From contig NC_056001.1 in assembly GCF_018446385.1 (NCBI RefSeq), forward strand, positions 8,079,600 through 8,143,599: a DNA stretch of 64,000 nucleotides, read 5' to 3'. Position numbers and translations under genes: made by a program. A model generated the notes under the pieces. That model ran no database searches and had not been told where the DNA came from. It saw only the letters and a list, made by a program, of their open reading frames with translations. Below are positions 1 through 10,556 of this stretch, piece after piece. The DNA comes from Zingiber officinale (taxonomy: Eukaryota; Streptophyta; Magnoliopsida; Zingiberales; Zingiberaceae). The stretch's first letter is position 1, and the number at the start of each line of letters is the position of its first letter.

Positions 1-1177
1 CTACAAATAAGGAAAGAGATTTTAACTCTTCTCTTAATCTTTTGTAGAATCTTATAAAAGGAATGATTTAAATTTTTAAACTCTCTTTTAAATTATATTA
101 TCCACATAAGAAAATTTTTAAAAATTAAAATTCCTTTTTATTTTAATAGGGATGGCCACATGAATTCACCCATGAACATACCCATGGCCGGCCCTAGCTT
201 GGTCTCCAAGCTAGCTTGGCCGGCCCCTATAGGATGGGTAAGAAGGTGGGTATAGGTGGGTATAGTACTCTATAATTAAGAGGCTACGATAGGGACCGAG
301 AGGAGGAATTGGTTTTGGTCTCCCGATAAAATTAAGCATCCCGTGCTCGCCCCGAACACACAACTTAATTTTATCAATAATAATTCATTCCACTAGAGAA
401 CTATTATTGAACTACCGCACCAATCCCAAATTACATTTTGGGCTCCTTCTTATCATGAGTGTGTTAGTCTCCCTGTGTTTAAGATAACAAATGTCCACTA
501 ATTAAGTAAGTTACTGACAACTCACTTAATTAATATCTAGCTCCAAGAGTAGTACCACTCAACTTCGTCGGACTAAGTCCACCTGCAGGGTTTAACATGA
601 CAATCCATATGAGCTCCTCTTGGGGACATTCTCAACCTAGATCACTAGGACACAGTTTCCTTCTATAATCAACAACACACACTATAAGTGATATCATTTC
701 CCAACTTATCGGGCTTATTGATTCATCGAACTAAATCTCACCCATTGATAAATTAAAGAAATAAATGTCAAATATATGTGCTTGTTATTATATTAGGATT
801 AAGAGCACACACTTCCATAATAACTGAGGTCTTTGTTTCTTTATAAAGTCAGTATAAAAGAAACAACCTCTAATGGTCCTACTCAATACACTATAAGTGT
901 ACTAGTGTAATTATATAGTTAAGATAAACTAATACCTAATTACACTACGACCTTCCAATGGTTTGTTCCTTTCCATTATGGTCGTGAGCTACTGTTTATA
1001 ATTTATAAGGTACTGATAACATGATCCTCTGTGTGTGACACCACACACCATGTTATCTACAATATAAATTAATTGAACAACTACATTTATCATAAATGTA
1101 AACATTTGACCAATGTGATTCTTATTTCTAGATAAATGTTTATACCAAAAGCTAGGCTTTTAGTATACACTCTAACA
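1..1177 (-). mobile_element. LTR of an LTR retrotransposon (fossil, cut by window edge)
   Basis: Read on the minus strand, this block begins with TGTTAGAGTGTATAC at its right edge, the TG start expected of a plant LTR. It has the AT-rich, non-coding character of a long LTR and no convincing coding potential. The other end lies before the window, so its terminal CA and target duplication cannot be checked. It abuts Tat-type internal sequence and was probably inserted into it. I cannot tell Ty1/copia from Ty3/gypsy from the LTR alone, nor whether it is a solo LTR or one end of a longer element. Confidence 0.55.
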
Positions 1178-1372
1178 CCTATTACTTGGAAGACGAAAAC
1201 GGAAGATGACTTGAACGGTCGTGGAGCGGGAATCATCTTCAATCCTACAAGCTCGGGTGAGAGGTGCATGAGCAAATATAAATGTACTTGTGCATATGTC
1301 TTCTGAATACAAGGCCAACATGAATAAAACTAAAATTTTCCAAACTCTTGGGCTGATCAGGCCAAGTTAAAA

Positions 1373-2165
1373 GTCAAGCAACGACTATAAACCCCTGTCT
1401 CCATCAACGATCGAGCGGTGACCTTAAACCCCTGTCGTCATCAACGGTCAAGCAACGACTTTAAACTCCTATCTCCATCAACGGTCGAGCGACGCTCTTA
1501 AACCTCTGTCTACATCAGCGGTTGAGCGGTGACCTTAAACCCCTGTCTACATCAGCGGTTGAGCGGCGACCTTAAACCCCTGTCTACGTCAGCGGTCAAG
1601 CGACGACCTTAAACCCCTGTCTCCATCAACGGTCGAGTGGTGACCTTAAAGCCCTGTCGTCATCAACGGTCGAGCGATCAATAGTCGAGCGACAACCTTA
1701 AATCTCTGTCTATGTCAGCAGTCAAGCGACGATCTTAAACTCCTATCTACTTCAGCGGTCGAACGACGACCTTAAACCTTTGTCGTTATCAACGGTCCAA
1801 CAGCGACCTTAAATCCCTATCTACACCAACGGTCGAGCGGCGACCTTAAACTCCTGTCTCCATCAGCAGTCGAGCGGCAACCTTAAACCCCTGTCTCCAT
1901 CAACGGTCGGGCGACGACCTTAAACCCCTGTCTACGTCAGCAGTCGAGTGGCGATCTTGAACCCCTGTCATCATCAATGGTCGAGCGGCAACCTTAAACC
2001 CCTGTATACGTCAATGGTCGAGCGACGACCTTAAACCCCTATCATCATCAACGGTCGAGCAGTGATCTTAAACCCTTGTCTTTGGCAGCGGTCGAGCGGC
2101 GACCTTAAACCCTTGTCTTCATCAGCGATCAAGCGGCAACCTTAAACCTATACCTATGCTAAAAC
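1373..2165. repeat. 37-bp minisatellite, about 21 copies
   Basis: A degenerate tandem array with a unit of about 37 bp. Each unit carries the core GGTCGAGCGGCGACCTTAAA followed by CCCCTGTCTCCATCAAC. Units differ by scattered substitutions (ggtcgagcgg versus ggttgagcgg, ctccatcaac versus ctacgtcagc), and one unit near 1,670 is truncated. The array sits upstream of the antisense accessory region inside the Tat-type fossil, where such elements are known to carry tandem repeats. It has no spacer structure, so it is not a CRISPR array. Confidence 0.85.
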
Positions 2166-2391
2166 AGTTAAGCGACAACTTTGAAAACAAAACGAATCGA
2201 CCGGCTAAGTAGATAGTCCGTTGTTGATCGGAAGAAACATGAGGCCACACGAATTTACGCGACGCTTGAAAATTGAGCTGAAAAGTTAAAATACTAAGAA
2301 GAAAATAAAGGGAAGAGAATAAAGGTTAGCCGGACAAACAAGCATTCATTGAAACTTCAAAATTTTATAGAGGTAAAACGCTCAAACTGAC

Positions 2392-5300
2392 TCACTCCAG
2401 ATAATCTAAGACATCATCGGGCAGCGACTCAGTCAGTTTTTCTCGACTGATGACCTTAATTGATAGAGCGGCGGGGAGGTAGCCGACTTCCCTGAATTGG
2501 CAGAGTGTCCCTTCAATCGGTAGGTCGAACAAACAAAGAGCTCGATCTGCGACTTTGTAGGCTTGCTTCATAAGATTAAACCTACTCAACTCGGCTCCCT
2601 AAGTCTCTAGGGCCGCTCGGGAGGCCTTCAGCTCTTCCTTCAACTTGGTCAGTTCTTCATCCTTTGCATCGAGTTGGGCCTTTGTCGCAGTCTGCTCGGC
2701 TTATCGTCCATCTAGCTCGGCCTTCAACGTAGTTTAATCCACTCGGCCAACACCAGAAAGCTCCGAGCCATTGAAGATCTAGAGATAAAAAATAAAGATT
2801 ATCGGGTGTTGCCTCAGAATTTGAAAGAGCAAGCTTGTTTATTAAGACGAGCTAGCTGGGTTGCCTGATCAGCGCTCTTGCTTTTCTCCGCCTCCAGCTG
2901 TTCGGTGCTCTTGGCCAGATCAGCTCTTAGTTGAGTCATCTCAGCATTCATCTGCTCCAGTTGTGTCTGAGAAGTAGTTGATTAGCCGCTCGATACCTTC
3001 AGCTGCTTGACTTTCTGTTCCAAAAATGTGAGCCTCTGGCACATAGCCAAGCTCTCCACCCAATACTGCGAAGAACCAAATAAATATAAGAGGCGATCGG
3101 AGATAAATTAAAAAACATATAAAAAACTTACCCCAATGGACATCTGGGTATGGTTGCCCGCGAGCACCCTCAGAGGCATGACTTCTGCGTGGGCTTAGTC
3201 GTCCGTCCATATCTGTGCGAGCGGCCCTTGAATGATTATTTGGTACTCGGGGCTTGGGATTCAACGTCGTTCGACTCATGTCATTCCTCAGTCGGAAGAT
3301 GGATGACAACTGTTATGTTTCGCCGGCCGCTCGGGGTTGATTGGGCTAAGGTGGCTTTACCGGACGGTCGAGACGTTGACGTTGGTCAGATTCTAGACTT
3401 TTGAATCTTCGGTGGTGGCATGAAGGCAACTAGCGGTGTGCAAATGGTTCCCTGGGGCAGACTGAAAAGGGATGGTGTCCGATCAGATGATATAGGGGGA
3501 ACGGTCGCCATAATGGGAGCTGGCATCAAAGTTTCAACTCGTTCAACGGAAGGAAGGCGCGGGCTAGTTCTGGTGGGGGTCCGCGCAACGGAGGAAGCGG
3601 AGCGGGATGTAGCCTCCGCCCGGCGCCTCTTGCGATTTATCATTGGCTCCCAAGAAGAGGCCGACTCTGACGCCCCCTCAATCGAAACCACCGGCAGCCG
3701 AGTGGGGGGAGGATTTGATGCACCAACCGCTCCACTGTTGCGTGTTCGGCTAACTATCCCTTCGCTCAATGGTGTTGGCGCTCCCTCGCACTCTTCGAGT
3801 GAGTCTTCATGCGAGCCGATAAGATGCAAACCGCGGCTCTCCAACTCAGTCACGACCGCCGCATTGATCTAAGCGTCCGCAAGCTTTTCTTTGTCGGCCA
3901 GACGTGCACGCAACATAACTTGATCTGCAAAAGAGAAAGAAAAATCAGTTAGATTCAAAAGTTAAGCCAAGAAGGAGTGTACCTAGGCTAGACGGAATCT
4001 TCGTGGGGATCGGGCTCAAGCCGAACACGTAGAGGACTCTCTCATGCAACAATTTATAAATTAGGTATGATCCTGTCTGAGCGATAAGTCGACGGGCGCT
4101 AGGGATGTGGTGCTCTCTGCTGTCTTCGGCTGATGACATGGACCTCCGGTGAGCCTGCAACAAAGCCGAGCCGGGAAGGGGTTCCCGGCGACAATCCTCC
4201 GACGCTCAAGTCAGGCAGTGGCAAGAGGAAGTAGAAGCATAGCAACGAGACCAAGAACTACAGTAGATAAAAATGCATACCTCTACCAAAGGTTGAGGGC
4301 CCTTATATAAGGCATCCTTGAGGGCGCGTGCACGCTCTCCAAGGCATGCACGCCCCTTAAGGCATACCTGGAAATGGTTGTGTCAGAAAAGTACGCTTGA
4401 TGTCATACCTCAATGGTCCGAGCATATCCCTGACATGACAGTGGAAACTTCCACAGTACGATCCTCTGTCCGATCCGACCGCCGACCATGCTGTTTGTCG
4501 ACGGCGTGTGTCTCGAGAAGGACATCTTCGGCTATCCCCTTTGTCTTCTTCTGCATCTTTTGTCTACTACCGTGTCGAGCGAGAGAGCCGCTCGGCCAGG
4601 CTGATGTCCGGGGGGGACGCATACCGGACCGAGTGGGTAGTCCGCTCGGCCCTATACTCGGACAAAATGTGGACTTCATTGTTCCACGGCTATGCCGAGC
4701 GGATCAGACGCTCGGCGTATCACCCATCATATGCGAACTCATGAGCGTCGAAAGCCCGACCCCGTGGTCGGACTATCTCCGCGCCGATCGGGCGCTACCT
4801 AAGTTTGATCCCCGATTGGCCAGGCGATCTCCCGCCCGACCACCCGCATGAGTTGATCGCCTTGACCGCCTTCCACGTGTCCTCGATAACTCCTCGTACG
4901 GGACTCCACTCTTACCACCAGATCACGGTATTTTTGCCCGGCCAATTGTGAAGCTGTGTGGAGGTAGTCCGATCGGCTCTTGTATTTCTTGAGCTCTGAA
5001 GGATTTGGCGCTTCTAATTTCCATCTGGTCGGGAAGTCCGACCTCTTGGGAAAACGAACAAAAAAATAGTAGTCCTTCCAATGTTTATTAGAGGACGACA
5101 TCTTATCAAAGAAAATAAGGCCCACTCGGGCTTGGAAAAGAAAAATCCCCAGCTCGGACAACTTGAGATAGTAGAAATAATGGAAGAGCCAAAGAGTAAG
5201 GGGAATGTCGTGCAAGCGGAATAGAACGACGACCCCGCACAACAGTCGAAAGGAGGTTAACACTAGTTAATATAAGGAGATATGAAAATATTTGCAAACG

Positions 5301-5542
5301 GCTGAGAAGAAAGAGTGGATCGGGAACCGCAGACCGACGGTAAATTGGTCCCTGAAAAATGTTACGAAACCGGGTGGCGGTTTGTCCAGACGGTCAAAAG
5401 TAGAAGGAAGACCGATTTGATAGTTTGGCAGAATTTCGTATGGAACCCTCATACTCTCCGCATCGCCTGCGTCGAACCTAGACTCAATGGAGGTGTACCA
5501 GAGTCCAGAGACGACTGTGGGAAGCTGAGATGAGCTTGCCAT
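2392..5542 (-). mobile_element. antisense accessory ORF region of the Tat element (fossil)
   Basis: Minus-strand coding remnants resemble the plant retrotransposon-associated 'putative gypsy-type transposon / Transposase_28' protein. The clearest stretch, about 4,960-5,540, has phrases typical of that domain: PPGFVTFFRDQF, FRLLCGVVVLFRLHDIPLT, FQARVGLIFF and KHWKDYYFFVR. Further along the minus strand (about 2,590-2,700) is a charged coiled-coil stretch rich in Glu, Lys and Leu, also typical. In Tat-lineage elements this reading frame lies opposite to gag-pol between pol and the 3' LTR, as here. The copy is broken at several points. Confidence 0.65.
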
Positions 5543-6264
5543 CGAAAGAACAAGATCGAAGACAAACGATCAACAGACACTAAACCGAATCGATCGAAAA
5601 CCTACAAGGAAGATCACGCAGAATCGATCAAAGAGGCGGGAGATTATCGGAGTATAGGAGGATCACCGGCGAATAAGCGAAATGCCATAGCGGCGAAGCT
5701 CGAAGACGAAGGCACGAAGTGGAGAAGACGACGACACACGTGAGGCTTATAAACCTCATGGCCAATTGCTCTCAACCGTCTGATCCAAGTTTTCAAAACC
5801 CTAGAAGAAGATCTAACCGTGGAATTCAAAGGGGTGCTAGTCACGTTAGCAGAAGATATCCGCCTATCTTGTCAGGCGTGCAGTGGCAAAAAGAGGGGCA
5901 CGTGGCATGCAGTTACCAGGTAGCATTTAATGAATTTAATTAAAAGGGATGGTTGCGTGTTCGACGATAATTGTCAAGGATTTACACGGATTTCGAGAAA
6001 TATGGGTGACGTCAGCGACGACCAAGACCGCTCGAAGAAGCACGTTTGGAGAATTCTCCAAGTATCGCCTCTCATTGCCCCGCGCTGCATAGAGAACAGG
6101 TTACCAGGCACTCTGATCGTCCATTTGCTATGGTTAGACAACGACTGAGCGACGTTGGTTGATGCGTCGATCAGATAGTAGGGATCGAGCATTCCCATCA
6201 GACGTAAAATTCACTAAGGACCAGTTATCCAGTTAGTCCGACCTGTAGTCTCCTTCGACTAGAC

Positions 6265-6278
6265 TTGAGGGGGAGACT
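6265..6278 (+). other. polypurine tract of the Tat element (fossil)
   Basis: The purine run TTGAGGGGGAGACT lies directly before the TGTGATGCGGTGATAAG that opens the LTR. A polypurine tract in this position primes plus-strand synthesis in LTR retrotransposons and fixes the element's orientation as +. The same tract is present in copy B at about 46,769-46,782. Confidence 0.75.
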
Positions 6279-6790
6279 TGTGATGCGGTGATAAGGGAGG
6301 CTCACTTGTCACGGGTCAATTGACACGGTGTCGATCAAAGTCAAGGCGGTCAACGCCGGGCTTAAGGTTATCCCGGTCGGCAAAGGAGTGGCCGATCGGA
6401 CATCACCCGGCTGGTAGGGGCATCATGGGCCGGTCGACAGGAAAACGAGCCGCTCGGACCGTCCGTTCGACGCAAAGAATGACATTACACAGGAGAAGAC
6501 AAGAAAGCAAAAGAGAACACGTCATCTATCATTAAATATGAAGAAGTCAAGACAAAAAAAAATACTACATTTATCATCAATGCATAGAAGTCAAAACAAA
6601 GAAGTATTCCTTTGGCAATTAATATAATTAAATAAGGATAGATGAACAATCACAGAAAAAAGTATAAAAGGGTACGTCAGATATGAAGAAGACAAGATTT
6701 ATCATTTTTTTAATTACTGATTCTCTTCCTAATTTTTACTTGAGCGTCGGAAAGACAACGACAAAGACCCCTTTCCTGGTTTGATTTTAT
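6279..6790 (+). mobile_element. 3' LTR of the Tat-type element (fossil, right end uncertain)
   Basis: Starts TGTGATGCGGTG immediately after the polypurine tract. Near 6,720-6,800 it has the segment ACTTGAGCGTCGGAAAG and the run ending TTTTACAGG, resembling plant gypsy LTR tails. I could not locate the terminal CA or a target duplication, so the right end is approximate and could lie a few hundred bases further on. The first 380 bp or so differ clearly from copy B (46,783 onward), including several short indels. From about 6,664 the two copies become identical while still inside the LTR. Confidence 0.6.
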
Positions 6791-8170
6791 TTTACAGGAT
6801 TGAAATTTTCATCCCGTCAACGGTCATCCCATCTCCAACTTTCCAACTTCCTTCATTCGGAGATGATTATCTACTTTCCCTCTAACAATAACTCTCTTTT
6901 CTTCTTTCTCTTTTCCATAGCAATAGCCCCCCTTTTTCCCTTCCTTTTATTGTTTTCTAGCATACCAAAGGCGATCCTAGACCCTAGTCCTCCCTATGAA
7001 ACAAGAGCAGCCCTTTTGTTTTTCGTTTTTTTTTTTTTTTGCCTTTTCTTATGATCAAAGTTATCTGAAACTTGTCAAAAAAACGAGGGTAAGACTTTCA
7101 TTTTCTTTTCCTTTCATCCTTATAGTTATTTTTTTTTTCCTCTTGACCAATTCAAGCAAATCAACCGTAGTTCAAACTGTTCAATTTGGTTTATCTTTTG
7201 ATCTTTTAGTTTACTTTATTTCCCATCTTCAGCTAAATGCCAATAGTAGGAAAAATAAATCACCATAGTTGTTTTGCAGTTCATAATAGGAAGCCACAAC
7301 TTTTATTTTATCTAGCGTTTCTATCCTTTACCCTAAATCCAACAAACAATAAGTTCAAGTCCTCCCTAATTCTAATTCTGGATCCGTCCCTGCCCGTATC
7401 AATTGTAAATACATAGAAGTTGATGTTCAATTCTTTGTTCCCCATTAAGGTCCATCCTTACTTGATGATCTGTGTCCATGGTCAGAGTTTATCACAGCAG
7501 GTTCTCTACGACATCCCTTGCTATATGGGATCACATTGAGGAAGAATATCAATGCAGCATGCATCACTCTACGAGCATGAGGATGCTACCAGACTTGTGA
7601 ATTGGTCGGTCAGGCTCGGGATTCAAAATGCTACATAAAAAAGCAAAGTAATCTGGGAAGACCACAAAGAAACAAGGAGGAAGAAAGAAAGAAAGAAGAC
7701 GCGCGTCCTCAGGGCTTGCCGGCGCAAGAGCAACAACGGCAAGCATTTCCAGAGTTTTTTTTTTAATTTCTACCTGTAAATCGACAATCCGTGTCCAGTG
7801 GTGGCTTCTCGAATTCATTGAGTATTAAAGAAAGCACATCGCATGCCATTGGGCATGGAGACAACGGCGCGGTGGTCGACCTCTTGGAGCAGGAAACTGC
7901 GACCTCAACGGGCGCGCCTCAGGGACGTCGACCCGACAAGGTGACCACTCCCTCCCTCATTAACCGCTAATTCATCCACGCCTTTCCATTTAATTTAATC
8001 CAGTTGGTATTTTCTGTAGAGGACGCTGTCAGCTTTTTCTGGTAGGACGTGGAATAATTTGAAAAGAGGGAAAAGGGGTAGCAGTATTCAGAACTTAATT
8101 GAGACGCATACTCTTATCGGGATTGTTTCAGTCCTCAGCAGACGTCGTGTTGTTCTTCGCTCCTTTCCTC
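6791..8170. other. intergenic; upstream region of MIR396
   Basis: No gene recognised. The left part is T-rich with long T runs. Around 7,670-7,700 there is a short AAAG-rich tract. From about 7,850 the GC content rises toward the MIR396 promoter. Open frames here are short and have no recognisable domain. The whole block is identical in copy B. Confidence 0.6.
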
Positions 8171-8178
8171 TATAAATA
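8171..8178 (+). promoter_or_regulatory. TATA box of MIR396 (copy A)
   Basis: TATAAATA in the context cctcTATAAATActcc, about 90 bp upstream of the hairpin base. Plant MIR genes are transcribed by RNA polymerase II and often have a TATA box about 30 bp before the transcript start, which would put the start near 8,200-8,210. No other TATA-like site of this quality lies near. Confidence 0.65.
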
Positions 8179-8277
8179 CTCCGGCCCCCTTGGCTGCCAT
8201 TTCCTCTATCCTTAAATCACTGCGGCTCTTCCTCTACAGCTCTTCGTAATGAATTCATGATGGCCTTCTTTGTAGTC

Positions 8278-8298
8278 TTCCACAGCTTTCTTGAACTG
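8278..8298 (+). ncRNA. miR396: mature miR396 (5' arm)
   Basis: The 21-nt sequence begins TTCCACAGCTTTCTTGAAC and ends TG, matching the conserved plant miR396 a/b-type sequence. The 5' U and 21-nt length fit loading into ARGONAUTE1. Expected targets are GRF transcripts at the site encoding part of the WRC domain; none of these lies in the window. Confidence 0.95.
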
Positions 8299-8365
8299 CA
8301 TGCAATATTCCTCCTTGCAAATTCTGAGGAATCTTTTGAGAAGTGATCATGCATAACGAAGTGCA

Positions 8366-8386
8366 GTTCAATAAAGCTGTGGGAAA
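8366..8386 (+). ncRNA. miR396*: miR396 star strand (3' arm)
   Basis: The 21-nt sequence begins GTTCAATAAAGCTGTGGGA and ends AA, the familiar miR396 star. It pairs with the mature strand with few mismatches and a 3' offset, as expected for DCL1 products. Its presence at the right spacing makes the hairpin call firm. Confidence 0.92.
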
Positions 8387-8405
8387 TCACAGAGAACGGT
8401 GGCCA

Positions 8406-9458
8406 AAGATTATGCCTTTCTCTCTCTTTCTTTTCATTTTCAGGTAAATATCCTTCCGCCTCCTAATACGTCCACGGGTTGATTAAAAGAGAAATTAAAG
8501 GATGCCATGGACCATGAATTGACTCCTAATACGAAGGCATTTATCAATTTCCTTTTGATCCAAAACGTAGTGATACTTCGGTATCACGGATGTTCCAGCC
8601 GAATGAATTAATTCATGCATGTGTGTTTATAATAGATTTAATTCTTTCACATGTGCATGTTCTATGGGAGTATTAATGTCGGATCGGAGAACAAATTTGG
8701 ATAAAGTAGGCTTAAGTGAACGAAATGATCAATTCATCTTCGAACAAGTCCACTACTGCCTCATTTAAAAGAAGAGGTCATCGAAGACCAACAAATATGT
8801 GATAGTAATTCATCTTGTGCATGACCTAATTCATCTTATGGAGTTAGATTATAATCAACCGCCAAATTAATTAGGGGTCGGAGAGATTTTTTTTCGAAAG
8901 ACATAGTCGACAGGAATTAATCTATGACTCATTATAATAAATTTATCATCTTCTAACCATGCCCTGTAAAATTCTAATGTGATGGTAAAAGATAATTTAC
9001 TCACACTCAATATCTTCATCAATACATCCTCAAATTAATACTGAATAGATAAATCATCATGAATAACTACCGACCTTACATCTGTAAAATTTTAACACGA
9101 AAGGTTGAAGAAGTTCTTGTTAGACCCTTAAGGGGTTGATTGTGTAATAAAATTCATTTTTTAAAAAAAAAATAATAATAACAACTGTGGTGGGTTCGTC
9201 ACTTCGTTGGACCATGTTAGATCGAATCTTATCTACTTTCCTGTCTTCGGTTCGTCAGCCTTCGTCACGAGACTTCACGGTCTTTGTTTATTTCCCGAAT
9301 TCCCAAATTACCCTTTTCCGTCTCACTGCGTTTCCCTTCCATCATTCATTCGATTTTGTCCTTATCCGTCCAATCACCCCCGCTAAATACGAGTAACTCT
9401 ACTCCCCTCTCCCCAATTCCCAGTTCCGATCTCCTCTCCATCGCCCTCTTCCTCTGCA
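8406..9458. other. intergenic between MIR396 and the small gene
   Basis: No gene seen. It contains MIR396 3' sequence and then AT-rich DNA. About 8,870-8,955 resembles a dispersed repeat also present near 38,545-38,625: a T run followed by tcgaa, then attataataaat-tatcatctt. The last 250 bp become pyrimidine-rich and lead into the 5' region of the next gene. Confidence 0.55.
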
Positions 9459-9899
9459 ATGGGATTCTCCGCCGATCCCTCGCCTCCCTCTTCCCCTCCC
9501 TCGATCAAGCAGCGCCTCCGCTCCTCGATCTCCTTCTCCTGCTGCTTCCGCGGCGCCATCGTCAGCGCCAGTGCCGCCGCCGACGAGGATCAGCCGGCAT
9601 CGCTGGTCCGATCCTCCGCGGCGTGGATCCGGTCCAAGGCGCAGGATCTGATGGAGATCGTGGGGCAGTGTCCCGGCCTTGTTCCGGCAATCGGGAGGCG
9701 CCACCAGGCCCACCGCCGCCGCCGCTCCTGCGACTTCCGCTACGACCCGCTCAGCTACTCCCTCAACTTCGACGAGGGCCCCGACGAAGAAGACGCTGTC
9801 CTCGCCGGATCTGGCGAGCGGCCATTCGGACACCCGAGCTTCTCCTCCCGCCTACCTCCATCCTCGCCGCCGCGCCCGGCCATAGAGATGGCGTGTTAG
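9459..9899 (+). CDS. uncharacterised small plant protein, 146 aa (copy A)
   Basis: A single-exon gene with strongly GC-rich codon use (many C or G third positions), typical of monocot 5'-rich genes and unlike its AT-rich surroundings. The protein starts MGFSADPSPPSSPPS, has a Ser/Pro-rich N-terminus, a CCFRG motif near residue 28, a basic stretch HRRRRSCDF near residue 90, the conserved-looking core FRYDPLSYSLNFDEG (about 92-106), and a Pro-rich C-terminus. I recall that F-x-Y-D-P-x-S-Y-x-L-N-F signature from short plant proteins of unknown function. No signal peptide or membrane segment is evident. The ATG at 9,459 follows a pyrimidine-rich leader. A longer overlapping open frame of 262 codons (9,284-10,072) is a GC-rich shadow. 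I assign no function. Confidence 0.75.
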   Translation: MGFSADPSPPSSPPSIKQRLRSSISFSCCFRGAIVSASAAADEDQPASLVRSSAAWIRSKAQDLMEIVGQCPGLVPAIGRRHQAHRRRRSCDFRYDPLSYSLNFDEGPDEEDAVLAGSGERPFGHPSFSSRLPPSSPPRPAIEMAC

Positions 9900-10407
9900 C
9901 GATCTCAACCGTATCCGTAGCTGCCGCTTTAATTTCTGACTTAGGTTCTATCTGTCTGTACATGTCTGAGAGTGACCTTGATGCTCTTCTGCCTCGCTGT
10001 TTTATTTTCTCTGGCATTTTTGCAGACAAGAATAAGTTTTTTCTCCCTCGGAATCCCCTAGTCGGAAGGTAAAACGACTCTTGCTCTTTTAAAAATAGGG
10101 TCAGAAAGAAAGACAATGCGGTTCAGTTCAGTATTTAATTGCACCGTGACAAAAGAGAAGAGCAGGAAGGAAAAAGCACACTCAATTATCTCTAGTTATT
10201 TTTTTTCTTGGTGGCTGAGGAACAAGTAAAAGAAAGAATTCACCATCACATTGTGTCAAACTCTCAAGAGTCAATATCGGTGTGCGATGCGTGTTAACGC
10301 TTAATAGCTTCGCCTGTGCCTTTGCATGACCAACGGTAGTTCCTGACATGATGAGTACTCCCGACACTACCAGTGCGATGCTTGCTTTCATCGATGCCCA
10401 TGCCGCA

Positions 10408-10556
10408 TGTGACTGCTATGGACGCCCGCATCTCGTCCCCTTAATTAATCTTTTTTCTGCCCTTTACTGCCATGAAAACAGCGACCAATCCATCTAGTCT
10501 TGTTTTAGGTGGACATGGTTTTGACACAAAATGCGGGCGTCCATGGCAATCACACA
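10408..10556. repeat. inverted repeat, stem about 25 bp, loop about 100 nt
   Basis: The left arm TGTGACTGCTATGGACGC...GCAT (10,408-10,431) pairs with the right arm ATGCGGGCGTCCATGGC... (10,531-10,556). Twelve consecutive bases ATGGACGCCCGC and their flanks match with only a few mismatches. The arms could fold in RNA from either strand. It could be the remains of a foldback element or a young small-RNA hairpin; nothing here decides. Confidence 0.6.

Larger units (their letters stand above)
1178..6278 (+). mobile_element. Ty3/gypsy Tat-lineage internal fragment (fossil)
   Basis: The 3' part of the internal region of a Tat/Retand-like LTR retrotransposon, placed on the + strand by the polypurine tract and 3' LTR that follow it. 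The order is a 37-bp minisatellite (about 1,373-2,165), an antisense accessory reading-frame region (about 2,392-5,542) and then the tract at 6,265. Minisatellites and an antisense extra ORF downstream of pol are known traits of Tat-lineage elements. No gag, protease or reverse transcriptase is present here. The element is broken in many places. From about 5,058 onward the sequence is shared with copy B of the duplication. Confidence 0.7.
8261..8405 (+). ncRNA. MIR396: MIR396 precursor hairpin (copy A)
   Basis: A foldback of about 145 nt whose 5' arm carries the mature miR396 sequence and whose 3' arm carries its star strand. The base closes with TGGCC (8,261-8,265) pairing GGCCA (8,401-8,405). 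Beyond the miRNA duplex the upper stem pairs gcatgc- and ggaat-type segments on either side of the loop. miR396 is conserved across seed plants and represses GROWTH-REGULATING FACTOR transcripts, limiting cell proliferation in leaves and other organs; in grasses it affects grain and inflorescence size. A TATA box lies about 90 bp upstream. The locus is duplicated without visible change at 48,748-48,892, so this region carries at least two templates for the same miRNA. Confidence 0.95.

Noticed and set aside
1373-2165. Possible CRISPR array
   Set aside because: The units are contiguous and diverged with no unique spacers, and the setting is a plant retrotransposon.
6800-7268. Hydrophobic Phe/Leu-rich frames (84 and 90 codons)
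   Set aside because: They are translations of T-rich sequence; long T runs explain the hydrophobicity.
9284-10072. 262-codon plus-strand open frame rich in Arg, Pro and Leu
   Set aside because: It overlaps the 146-residue gene in another frame. Its middle is low-complexity Arg/Pro/Leu produced by the GC-rich codon bias of that gene.
10182-10391. Minus-strand 69-codon frame with a signal-peptide-like start (MKASIALVVSGVLIMSG)
   Set aside because: There is no recognisable family, no promoter and no mature-peptide motif. A hydrophobic start alone is weak evidence.
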